64,000 nt of DNA from Blastocatellia bacterium AA13 (GTDB lineage: Bacteria; Acidobacteriota; Blastocatellia; UBA7656). The first letter of the stretch is position 1; each line of letters opens with the position of its first letter. Below the pieces are notes generated by a model. It did not search any database. It was not told where the DNA came from and worked only from the letters and a program-made list of their open reading frames with translations. The position numbers and the translations under genes were made by a program. Shown piece after piece: positions 54,409 through 63,500 of the stretch. The stretch spans positions 1 through 64,000 of the forward strand of contig QHVH01000028.1 of NCBI GenBank assembly GCA_003222245.1. Reading direction: 5' to 3'.

Positions 54409-54518
54409 TAGGCGAGTCCTTGTGGAAGTAAAATACGCTCGTTCCAAAACGGGCCATATGGTTCGCGGACACTATGAAGAATTTATCAGGCTGCGAAACG
54501 CTATCGAATATATCTGTT

Positions 54519-54531
54519 AGCCGGAGCGGCT
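54519..54531. promoter_or_regulatory. inverted repeat, possible activator site
   Basis: AGCCG (54519-54523), 3-bp spacer, CGGCT (54527-54531). It lies about 80 bp upstream of the sigma-54 -24 element, a usual distance for an enhancer-like activator site. A second, 6-bp stem (CCCTGA/TCAGGG) is at 54539-54558. Only one dyad of this type was seen. Confidence 0.3.
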
Positions 54532-54598
54532 CGCGACGCCCTGAAAGAATTATCAGGGTACGGAAGAAAACACCGGTTATAAGTCAGCGACTTAGGAC

Positions 54599-54614
54599 TG
54601 GCAGGCTGTTTGCA
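54599..54614 (+). promoter_or_regulatory. sigma-54 promoter for the second biosynthetic operon
   Basis: TGGCAG, 5 bases, TTGCA. GG at 54600-54601 and GC at 54612-54613 have the required 12-bp offset. The only departure from the TGGCAC-N5-TTGCA consensus is the sixth base. It is oriented towards the MbtH-fusion operon and lies just downstream of a sigma-54 activator gene. Initiation would be near 54625, giving a leader of about 310 nt. Confidence 0.75.
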
Positions 54615-54653
54615 CAACAGAGTATGCAAGCAGAAATGGTCCAAGAATTGACA

Positions 54654-54704
54654 ACCTGGAAGACTTGCCGATAAAGACGCCTCGCGAGCGTCGAACTTCC
54701 AGGT
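54654..54704 (+). promoter_or_regulatory. long two-stem hairpin in the second operon leader
   Basis: ACCTGGAAG (54654-54662) pairs with CTTCCAGGT (54696-54704), enclosing an inner stem GACGC/GCGTC (54676-54680 and 54688-54692). No T run follows. It lies between the sigma-54 promoter and the ops-like element, so it would be transcribed first. Confidence 0.6.
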
Positions 54705-54720
54705 CGGAAGCCCTTTCAAC

Positions 54721-54750
54721 GCGGTCCGAGGCAGCAGCCTCGAGTACCGC
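54721..54750 (+). promoter_or_regulatory. second leader hairpin
   Basis: Outer stem GCGGT/ACCGC (54721-54725 and 54746-54750) and inner stem GAGGC/GCCTC (54728-54732 and 54737-54741) with a 4-base loop AGCA. It ends 46 bp before the ops-like element. Confidence 0.5.
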
Positions 54751-54796
54751 GAGCGTTCCGCGAATATCAGATTGCCGTTAATAGGCCAAACCAATT

Positions 54797-54814
54797 GGCG
54801 CTACATGCGGCAGC
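54797..54814 (+). promoter_or_regulatory. ops-like element 2, before the MbtH-fusion operon
   Basis: GGCGCTACATGCGGCAGC, one base different from the element at 41725-41742. It lies in the transcribed leader, about 185 bp after the sigma-54 promoter and 124 bp before the first start codon. Likely recognised by the NusG paralogue if the hypothesis is right. Confidence 0.55.
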
Positions 54815-54938
54815 ACGGCCATCTCGAAATGCCAACCTGCTTTGAACCTATTACCCATCGTGAATCCGTTATGAATCCATCATGGGACGCGCTGAATTAA
54901 TCGGACTCAAACACACACTATAGCGGAGGAAGAGAGAA

Positions 54939-55538
54939 ATGAGTTGGAACGATCCTGATCGCGAAGACACAACCATCTATAAGGTTGTATTGAATCATGA
55001 AGAACAGTACTCGATATGGCCGGAGTACAAAGCCAACCCGCTTGGCTGGCAAGACGCGGGGAAGTCGGGCCCCAAGGCCGATTGTCTCGCATATATCAAA
55101 GAGGTCTGGACCGATATGAGGCCCTTGAGCCTGAGGAAGAAGATGGAGGAGATGGCCAGGAATCCTCCGCCTCCGCCCGCGCCTCCCGACCCAAATCGTC
55201 CCAAGGAAAAAAGCCTGGTCGATCGACTCTGTGAAAACGACCATCCGGTTGAAGCGGGGCTGCGTCCGGAGAAGACGGTAAAACTCTTCAAGGAAGCAAT
55301 CGATCGCAACTATGTGCACATCAAGTTTACGGACACGAGAGGCGGCACCGAGCTCGGCGTCCGACTCGATCGCGACGCTTGTGATTTCACCGGGGCGGAC
55401 TTCGAGGCCGGCAGCGGCTCGGTTCACGTCGAAGGCGGATTGACTCTCGATTACGTGAAAGTCAAGTGCATCGCCGACATAGAACTGGGACAACTTGCGG
55501 GAAGGGGCCGTCTCGAAAGAGTGGAAGCGCAGGCATAG
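54939..55538 (+). CDS. MbtH-like protein fused to an unknown C-terminal domain
   Basis: 199 residues. Residues 10-70 are a full MbtH domain: [15 protein letters not shown], then [10 protein letters not shown], then [20 protein letters not shown]. MbtH proteins bind NRPS adenylation domains and help them fold or act. A Pro-rich linker (about 75-88) leads to about 110 residues that I do not recognise, with [15 protein letters not shown] and [20 protein letters not shown]. The usual MbtH length is about 70, so this is a fusion. GGAGGAAGAG precedes the ATG. It is the first gene after the sigma-54 promoter and ops-like element. Confidence 0.88.
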   Translation: MSWNDPDREDTTIYKVVLNHEEQYSIWPEYKANPLGWQDAGKSGPKADCLAYIKEVWTDMRPLSLRKKMEEMARNPPPPPAPPDPNRPKEKSLVDRLCENDHPVEAGLRPEKTVKLFKEAIDRNYVHIKFTDTRGGTELGVRLDRDACDFTGADFEAGSGSVHVEGGLTLDYVKVKCIADIELGQLAGRGRLERVEAQA

Positions 55539-55658
55539 CGTGCCGGATTGCTACTCATAGCAAGCGGGCACAAGCCGCTTGAGACCTGCCGCGATGTTAA
55601 AGGCCGCCGCGCAGCCAATCACGGGAACTGACGGGGCGCTAACCGCGTTTGAAGAGCC

Positions 55659-56894
55659 GTGAGTATGGTTCTGGCAATCGAAGAGGTGACCGCTCTCGCC
55701 GAACTCGATTGCCTGGTTGAGTTTACCCGTAACGGCGATCCCACGCGTGACTCCACGGGGATGATTATGAATCAGCTCACATTGACGGACTCAGAAGTAA
55801 AGATGATCGGGCGGCAGCTCGCCGACATAATGAGCAGGTATACGTCGGTCGAAGATCCTGATTTTCTTAATAGCTCGGCCGTCATAGCACATGAAATTCC
55901 CACCCGAGTTCGAAAATTCCTGAACGACTTCAAACAGTTGGAGCCTCCACCGGGCATCTGTTTGATTTCAGGTTATCCGGTTTCCGATGCCGGTATCGGA
56001 AGAACCCCGACACATTGGAAACATCGCCCGGAGCCCTCTCCGATGCTCGAGATGGAGATGCTCTTCGTGCTGATGGCTTCGTTGCTCGGAGATGTGATCG
56101 GATGGGCGACACAACAAGACGGATACCTGATACACGACGTGCTTCCGATCAAGGAGGACGAGTATTCGCAAATCGGGACCGGAAGTCAGCAGTTGATCTG
56201 GTGGCACAACGAAGATGCGTTTCATCCTTATCGCGGCGACTACGTAGGCCTGATGTGTTTGAGGAATCCCGATCGCGTCGCTACGACGTTTGCTTCGGTT
56301 GATATGATCCGGTTGGAACACTGTTCGGTAAGAACCCTGTTCGAGCCGCGCTTCACCATCAGGCCGGATGAGTCCCATGATCTGAGCAATGATCTGAGCA
56401 ATGATCTGGGCAATGGCAACGGTCACTCGGTCAACGGAAACGGTCACACGGTGAACAACGCAAATGGTCGATCGGTGAACAACGGAAACGGTCATTCGGT
56501 GGAAAACGGAAACGGTCATTCCGTCCAATCTCCGGAGCATAACGGCGCGATGCGCGAACCCTTCGGCAGGCCGCGGAAAATCGCTATAATGTCCGGGGAT
56601 CCGTCCTCGCCTTATCTGCGACTCGATCCTTATTTCATGGATCCGCCGGACGACGACGAGGCCCAGCAAGCCTTAACCGGTCTGATCGGCGAGATCGACT
56701 CCAAGCTTTCCGAAGTGGTTCTCAATCCGGGAGACATTCTGTTCGTGGACAACTATAAAACGGTACACGGCAGAAGGCCGTTCAAGGCGAGATACGACGG
56801 CAGCGATAGATGGCTCAAGCGAGTCAACATAACGCGCGATTTGCGAAGGTCCCGAGACTCACGGGGCAGTTGCACCTCGCGAGTGATCATTTGA
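55659..56894 (+). CDS. VioC-type Fe(II)/2-oxoglutarate amino-acid hydroxylase
   Basis: 411 residues from GTG 55659; ATG 55665 or ATG 55764 could be the real start. It belongs to the clavaminate synthase-like/VioC/AsnO group. Iron ligands are His183 and Glu185 (WWHNEDAFHPYR, the HxE form) and His370 (NYKTVHGRRPF), with Arg384 a candidate 2-oxoglutarate anchor. Members hydroxylate Arg, Asn or similar residues for use by NRPS assembly lines. Residues about 240-290 are a low-complexity insertion of NGNGHSV repeats that is not part of the family core. It follows the MbtH gene by 120 bp. Confidence 0.88.
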   Translation: MSMVLAIEEVTALAELDCLVEFTRNGDPTRDSTGMIMNQLTLTDSEVKMIGRQLADIMSRYTSVEDPDFLNSSAVIAHEIPTRVRKFLNDFKQLEPPPGICLISGYPVSDAGIGRTPTHWKHRPEPSPMLEMEMLFVLMASLLGDVIGWATQQDGYLIHDVLPIKEDEYSQIGTGSQQLIWWHNEDAFHPYRGDYVGLMCLRNPDRVATTFASVDMIRLEHCSVRTLFEPRFTIRPDESHDLSNDLSNDLGNGNGHSVNGNGHTVNNANGRSVNNGNGHSVENGNGHSVQSPEHNGAMREPFGRPRKIAIMSGDPSSPYLRLDPYFMDPPDDDEAQQALTGLIGEIDSKLSEVVLNPGDILFVDNYKTVHGRRPFKARYDGSDRWLKRVNITRDLRRSRDSRGSCTSRVII

Positions 56895-56990
56895 AAAAGG
56901 CGCCGCACGGCGTCGGGAGCAAGCAAAAAAAGGACAACTCATTGTCCGCGATTTGTATTCGATCAGATCCGAACCTGGGAGGTAGAGGCG

Positions 56991-59402
56991 ATGATGGAAG
57001 ATCTTCGATTCAGCTTTAGGACGATGCGGAAGAATCCGGGCACTACGATAGCCGCCATCCTGGCGTTGGCCCTTGGAATCGGCGCGACGAGCGCTATTTT
57101 CAGCGTGCTCAACGCCGTGGTCTTTCGCCCCCTTCCTTTCGGGAATCCGGATCGGCTCGTGAAGATCGTGGAAAGGATCGATCGAACCGGGCAGGATCAC
57201 CTTCCTTGCTCGTATGCGGACTTCAAAGATTGGACTGAGAGCGCCGCCTCCTTTGATCAACTGGCTGTTTACAATTCGTTCGGTGTTATCTATGGCGGCG
57301 GAGATGAGCCCATACTTCTTCGCGGGTCCGGTGTATCGGCGAACATGTTCTCGCTGCTTGAAGTCAATCCGCTCCGCGGCCGTGTTTTCACCGCCGATGA
57401 AGATCGCCAGGGCGGCCCGCGCGTCGTTGTCTTGAGCTATAAGACATGGCAGCGGCTTTTCGGCGGCGACGAAAACGTGATTGGAAAGTCGATCCTGTTG
57501 AGCAGCAGGGACACGACGGTTATCGGCATCATGCCGCCTGAATTCAAGTTTCCGGTTGAATCGGAACAGGGCGATTTCTGGATGCCGTTCGGCCTTTATG
57601 CTTCTCCGGCTGATCTACAGGCGCGCGGCTTGCGCAAGTACAACGTTGTCGCCGGTCTCAAACGCGGCATATCGGAGCGGCAGGCCCAGAGCGAGATGAA
57701 TGTGATCTCTACCCGTCTCGAAGGGGAACATCAGGATACCAACGAAGGTTGCCAGGCCAGAGTAGTCTCGCTTCACGACGACATAGTGGGTGAGATCAGG
57801 CCGGCGCTGCTGATGATATTCGGAGCCGTCAGTTTTGTTCTCCTTATAGCGTGCGCGAACGTCGCGAATCTGTTGCTCGCCAGATCCGTATCGCGATCGA
57901 AAGAGATTGCCATTCGCACCGCGCTCGGGGCCGGAAAGGCTCGCGTCGTTCGCCAGCTTCTAACCGAGAGCGTAATCCTGGCGCTGATCGGAGGCGGCAT
58001 TGGATTGATGCTGGCGATTTGGGGTACTCGCATACTCGTTGCAGCCAGCCCCACGAAGATACCGCGCGTTCAAGAAAGCGGAATCGATCTGCCCGTGCTG
58101 GGATTCACGTTTCTGCTTTGCGTGTTGACCGGCGTCGTGTTCGGTCTCGCGCCTGCGCTTCAGGCGTCGGTTCTGAACCTGAACGACTCGCTTAAGGAAG
58201 GCGGCAGGGAATCGAACCAGGGCGTGCGTGGCAGGCTGGCTCGAAAGGCGCTCGTCGTCGCGGAGATGGCTGTTTCGTTGATCCTGTTGATTTGCGCCGG
58301 TCTCCTCATGAAGAGCTACGCTCGTATTACCTCGATCAGCCCCGGATTCAATCAGGCCAATCTCCTGACGGTTTACGTCTCGCCTTCAAGGTCGCGCTAT
58401 CCGAAGCCGGAACAACAGGCCGCCTTCTATCAAAATGTGCTGGATCATATTCGATCATTGCCGGGCGTCAAGACCGCCGGTGCGGTTGATATGGTTCCTT
58501 TGAGCGGCGACAACACCGAGACTACATTCTCGATCGAGGGCCGTCCTGCATCGGACAACGAAGAGCTGAGCACCGATTACTCTACGGTTTCGCCGAACCA
58601 TTTTGAGGTAATGGAAATACCTCTGTTGAAAGGCAGCGCTTTTAGCGAAATGGACACATTGGCGGCGCCGCGAAAAGTAATAATAAACGACGCATTCAGC
58701 CATAAGTACTTTGCGGGCGAGGAAGTGATCGGCAAACGAATCCGGTTGGGCGGCGATGATGCGCCTTCGGAGATCATCGGGGTCGTAGGCGATGTACGAA
58801 ACAAGACGCTCGAGAGCAAAGCAACGCCCGCCCTATTCGTCTCGTTCCTTCAGGCGCCTCCAAGGTCAATCACCTACATCGTGAGAACGGCCTCCGACCC
58901 GATGGCGTTGAGCTCAGGCGTTCACGGAGCAATTAGAGAAGTGGACAAAACGATCTACCTGCCGGAGAGCAAGACGTTCGAGCAGTTGGTTTCCGCTACG
59001 TTCGCGCCGCGTCGATTCAGCATGACGCTGCTGCTTGTGTTTGCGACGGTGGGACTCATACTTGCGGGCACCGGCATCTACGGAGTGATGGCCTACTCGG
59101 TGAGTCAGCAGGTACGAGAGATAGGAATTCGCATGGCTCTCGGCGCGCAGGGGAGCCAGGTCTTGAGACTGGTTCTTGGGCAAGGCATCACGCTCGCTTT
59201 GATCGGCATTGGAATCGGCTTGTTCTTGGCGCTGGCGGGGATGCGTTTCATCTCGAGCATGCTCTTCGAGGTCGGGCCCAGCGATCCGAAGATCCTTTTG
59301 AGCATTTCGGCGTTTTTGATGATCGTTGTGCTGTTGGCCTGTTACATCCCGGCGAGGAGGGCGCTCCGGATTAACCCGATCTCCGCCCTGCGCTCGGAAT
59401 AG
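56991..59402 (+). CDS. ADOP-type ABC permease (FtsX/MacB-like, duplicated)
   Basis: 803 residues. Two MacB-PCD plus FtsX units in tandem, each with an N-terminal helix, a periplasmic part and three further helices (near 20-42, 275-300, 325-350, 370-395, then 420-440, 680-705, 735-760, 770-795). This is the acidobacterial duplicated orphan permease pattern, with the typical start EDLRFSFRTMRKNPGTTIAA and end INPISALRSE. No ATPase gene is adjacent. In this setting export of, or resistance to, the product is a plausible inference. GGAGGTAGAGG precedes ATG 56991. Confidence 0.9.
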   Translation: MMEDLRFSFRTMRKNPGTTIAAILALALGIGATSAIFSVLNAVVFRPLPFGNPDRLVKIVERIDRTGQDHLPCSYADFKDWTESAASFDQLAVYNSFGVIYGGGDEPILLRGSGVSANMFSLLEVNPLRGRVFTADEDRQGGPRVVVLSYKTWQRLFGGDENVIGKSILLSSRDTTVIGIMPPEFKFPVESEQGDFWMPFGLYASPADLQARGLRKYNVVAGLKRGISERQAQSEMNVISTRLEGEHQDTNEGCQARVVSLHDDIVGEIRPALLMIFGAVSFVLLIACANVANLLLARSVSRSKEIAIRTALGAGKARVVRQLLTESVILALIGGGIGLMLAIWGTRILVAASPTKIPRVQESGIDLPVLGFTFLLCVLTGVVFGLAPALQASVLNLNDSLKEGGRESNQGVRGRLARKALVVAEMAVSLILLICAGLLMKSYARITSISPGFNQANLLTVYVSPSRSRYPKPEQQAAFYQNVLDHIRSLPGVKTAGAVDMVPLSGDNTETTFSIEGRPASDNEELSTDYSTVSPNHFEVMEIPLLKGSAFSEMDTLAAPRKVIINDAFSHKYFAGEEVIGKRIRLGGDDAPSEIIGVVGDVRNKTLESKATPALFVSFLQAPPRSITYIVRTASDPMALSSGVHGAIREVDKTIYLPESKTFEQLVSATFAPRRFSMTLLLVFATVGLILAGTGIYGVMAYSVSQQVREIGIRMALGAQGSQVLRLVLGQGITLALIGIGIGLFLALAGMRFISSMLFEVGPSDPKILLSISAFLMIVVLLACYIPARRALRINPISALRSE

Positions 59403-59449
59403 ATATTCTAAGTCCGTTGCATCTTCTAATCTAAGGAGGGAGGTGTTTG

Positions 59450-60445
59450 ATGAACACCGCTTTTGGCATGTCCATGATCTTGCAATTATTCGCTCTTTGC
59501 AGCGCTCTTCCGCGTGAGGTAACGATGGGTCAGTTGACGGACTCGATCCGCGAATACCTCGACGGCGGCGCGCCCCAAACCAAAGCCGCGCCTTCACGAT
59601 CCGAGTCGAGCTGGAGATGGTCGGAGAACGATCGATCCGTCACCGTGACTATTGGAGGGCGCGTCGAGTTCACCGACGATTCGACCGATGTGAAATCGAT
59701 CTCGAATGACGGCCTCTTCGTTCTTAACGAGAAGTCGAAGGAGGTCGAGAGAAAGCTGGAAGTAACAGCGCATCCAGGCGGCGGCGTCGAGCACGCCTAT
59801 TCGCTGAACGGACAATCGCATGTGTTCGATCGCGAATCCCAGGCCTGGTTCGCGCGCGCGCTATCCACGACGTTGGCCCGCAGCGGACTGGATGCCGAAA
59901 GCCGAGCCGAACGCTTGTTGAAGGAAGGCGGAGCGCGGCGGTTAATCGTGGAAAGCGCTACCGCCCGGAGCGATCGCGCGAGACGGATATATCTGGAGAC
60001 CGCGCTCAAGAGCAATAACCTCGATCCAGCCTCGCTTCAAGATGTGATGGGGGCGATTTCGTCATCGGTGTCATCGGAATCCGAGCGCGCCAACCTCTTG
60101 ATCGCGGCTTTCGGAGCCGTTCTTAGCCGGCCGGATCTCTGCTCTGCTTTTTTCCAGGCGATTGGAAAGTTGGACTCTAGTTTTGAGCAGAAGCGGGTGC
60201 TGACCGCCATATTCAAATCCCCGAAGGCGCTTTCGCGAGAAGCGCTGCTCGATGCGTTGATGGCAGCGAAGCGCATTCCATTCGAACACGATAAGGTAGA
60301 GTTTCTGCTCGAACATGCCAATCTCTACCTGGGCGATTCCGAGCTTCGCAATGAGTTCGCGCGGACCGCCGCCTCGATTCGATCAGAAGCGCAGCGCCGC
60401 CGCGTAGAGGCGCTGCTCGACAGCAATACGAAGACGTCCAATTAA
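59450..60445 (+). CDS. uncharacterised protein in the biosynthetic operon
   Basis: 331 residues from ATG 59450 (AAGGAGGGAGG upstream). A hydrophobic N-terminus (about 5-20) may be a signal or anchor. Residues 50-120 look like a beta-rich segment (WRWSENDRSVTVTIGGRVEF), and the rest is helical with many short Ala/Leu/Arg repeats (LKSNNLDPASLQDVMGAI). I have seen similar C-terminal regions in M56/BlaR1-like acidobacterial proteins, but no peptidase motif is present here. Function unknown. It lies between the permease and the FAAL gene, so it probably belongs to the same transcript. Confidence 0.7.
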   Translation: MNTAFGMSMILQLFALCSALPREVTMGQLTDSIREYLDGGAPQTKAAPSRSESSWRWSENDRSVTVTIGGRVEFTDDSTDVKSISNDGLFVLNEKSKEVERKLEVTAHPGGGVEHAYSLNGQSHVFDRESQAWFARALSTTLARSGLDAESRAERLLKEGGARRLIVESATARSDRARRIYLETALKSNNLDPASLQDVMGAISSSVSSESERANLLIAAFGAVLSRPDLCSAFFQAIGKLDSSFEQKRVLTAIFKSPKALSREALLDALMAAKRIPFEHDKVEFLLEHANLYLGDSELRNEFARTAASIRSEAQRRRVEALLDSNTKTSN

Positions 60446-60597
60446 CGTTAGTCCTCTTGTATCTTTGTTCGTTGGGTGCTCGCATCAGACCTCTCCGCCT
60501 GAGACTCAAGCGGCCCTTCAGTTTCAGGCCCACTCCTAAAGAAAATTCAAGCAAGTCGAACCATCTCGAACTTCAACCGGACCGGTTGACAGGTTAA

Positions 60598-63500
60598 ATG
60601 ATGAGCCACGGATATTTGACCGCGGAGTTCACGCTCGTAGACCTCCTTCGGCGCCGAGCTGAGGAACATCCCGATAAACGGGCTTATACGTTCCTCAATA
60701 GCGACGGCGTTGCGGAAGGCGCGCTGAGCTATCGCGAGCTTGACGAGCGAGCCCAATCGGCAGCGGCTCGACTCCAGGAGACTGTTGCGGCGGGTGAGCG
60801 AGTGCTGCTCTTATTCCCGCCGGGCCTCGACTACATCTCGGCCTTCTTCGGCTGTCTCTACGCCGGCGTTATTGCCGTACCCGCGTATCCGCCTTCCAGA
60901 CGGCAAGGCAGCATGGCGAGAATCGTATCGATAGCAATGGATTGTCAGCCGGCCGCTGTCTTAACCACTGCCTCGATACTCAACCGCTTCTCCGCCGATT
61001 TGAGAGAAAGCGGTTCTCTGGCGCAGGTTCAATGGCTGGCGCTCGATGCGCCGGGCGCTTCGATGCACGAAGCCTGGCGCCGGCCTGATGTGCGAGGCGA
61101 TTCGATAGCGTTCCTGCAATACACGTCAGGCTCAACATCCCACCCGAAAGGCGTGATGCTGACTCATCACAATCTGCTTCACAACGAAGAATCGATTCAA
61201 AAGATGTTTCGGCAGGATGAGCAATCGATAATCGTGGGCTGGCTGCCTCTCTATCACGACATGGGGTTGATCGGAAATGTCATTCAGCCCCTGTACTCCG
61301 GAGCCGCGTGCGTATTGATGTCTCCGATGACCTTTTTGCAAAAGCCGTTTCGGTGGCTGGAAGCAATCTCGAACTATCGAGCTACCACGAGCGGCGGACC
61401 CAATTTTTCTTACGATCTCTGTGTACGAAGGATAAGCGCTGAAGAGCGGGCCTCGTTGGATCTGAGAAGTTGGAGGGTGGCTTTCAATGGAGCGGAGCCG
61501 ATCCGATCCGACACGCTCGATCGCTTTGCCGGCGCGTTCGAATCGCGCGGCTTTGACCGTAAATCATTTCATGCCTGTTACGGTTTGGCGGAGGCCAGTC
61601 TGCTTGTCGCGGGAGCCCGGGAGCCTTTGATAAAACGAGTCGCGGCGAAAGCGCTGGAGCGGAACAGGGTGATTGCAGCCTCTTCCGATGATCCGTCGAA
61701 TAGCCGCGTCCTCGTCGGATGCGGTGATGTTTTGTGCGGAGACAATCTCGTTATAGTCGATCCGGGTACTTCAGAACGTTGCCAGACAGGACGAGTCGGA
61801 GAGATCTGGTTTTCCGGCCGCGGGGTCGCGCTCGGCTATTGGAATCGTTCCGAAGAGAGCGCGTCCGCTTTTGGGGCGCGACTTGACGGCGACAATGAAG
61901 GGCGCTTTCTACGCACCGGAGATCTGGGTTTTATAGATGAGGACTGTCTCTTCATAACCGGCCGCCTGAAAGATCTCATCATTATCCGAGGGCTCAACTA
62001 CTATCCGCAGGACATCGAGCTTTCGGTTGAACAGAGCCATCCTGCGCTACGCCCAGGCTGCGGCGTTGCGTTCTCGATCGACGATGCCGAAGGAGAAATG
62101 CTGGCAGCCGTACAGGAGGTCGAGAGGCGTTTTCAGGATTGCGAGGCAGCCGAAGTATTCGCTGCGATACGAGAAGCCGTTGCGCGCGATCATCAATTGC
62201 AGCTTCACGCCATAATACTCGTCAAAGCAGGTTCAATACCGAAGACCTCAAGCGGGAAGCTGCAGCGGAACGCTTGCAAACTAGCCTATTTCGAAAACGC
62301 GCTTGACGCTGTTGCTCGATGGCAATCGGATGGCGCGAACGATAGCGATATCGCGGAATACGATCACGATAATCCGAACGAGGCTTCTCCGCCGGACAGA
62401 TTAGCCAACGGACAGGTTCAGGATTGGCTTCGGGAGATGGCTGCGTCCCGGCTGGGCTGTGACTCGGAACACGTCGGCATCGACCTGCCGCTGACGGATT
62501 ATGGACTGGATTCGTTAGCGGCTATTGAAGTCATTCACAAGATTGAAACCGAATTTGGCGTCGCGATTCCGCTGGCCGATCTTCTACAAGGTTGCAGCAT
62601 TCGCGACCTGGCGCTGGAGATAGCCGGCGAGCGCCGGTCAGACAACAGGCATTCCGTTTTCACGTTCTCAACCGAGCGGCCGCCGGAGTATCCGCTTTCA
62701 ATCGGCCAGCAAGCGTTATGGTTCCTCTATCAGTTGGCCCCGTCGAGCTCCGCATACAATATCGGCGGCGCGATTCGAATTCGATCCGAGCTTGATATCT
62801 CCGTAGTCCGGCGGATCCTGACATCGCTGGCTGCGCGTCATCGCGCGCTCAGGACCACGTTTCATTCGGTCGACGGAACGCCCGTGCAGCGCGTCCACGA
62901 TCGATCGGAAGTCAGCCTGAGCGAATACGACGCGACGAAGTGGACTGAATCCGAGGTGAGCCTGCGCATGGCCGAGGAGGCTGAGCGGCCCTTTCAATTG
63001 GACAAAGGTCCGTTATTTCGAGCGGTGCTCTTCAAGGTTGGTGAACGAGAACATATTCTCGAGCTGGTATTCAATCACATCATCGCCGATTTTTGGTCTC
63101 TCGCGATATTAGCGAGCGAGTGGGGAGCGTTATACGAAGCAATCAGCGAGGGCTCGCAAGCCGAGCTGAGCCCGCTGAGCGCGGACTATTCGGACTATGT
63201 GCGCTTCGAAAACCGAAGACTTGGCGGCGAAGATGATGCGAAGCTCTTCGACTACTGGCGCGAGCAACTGGCCGGCGACCTGCCCGCGTTGGATCTGCCG
63301 ATTACTAAACCGAGACCGGCGATACAGACGCACGTCGGAGCGTCTCACAAGTTCATTCTCAGCGAAGAAACAACCCTCGGCCTCAGGGCGGCCGCCGCGC
63401 GCCATCGCACGACCCTGTACGTAACTTTGTTGGCCGCTTATGAGGCGCTGCTTTATCGCTACTGCGGACAAAGCGATTTCGTGGTCGGCTCCGTGGCGGC

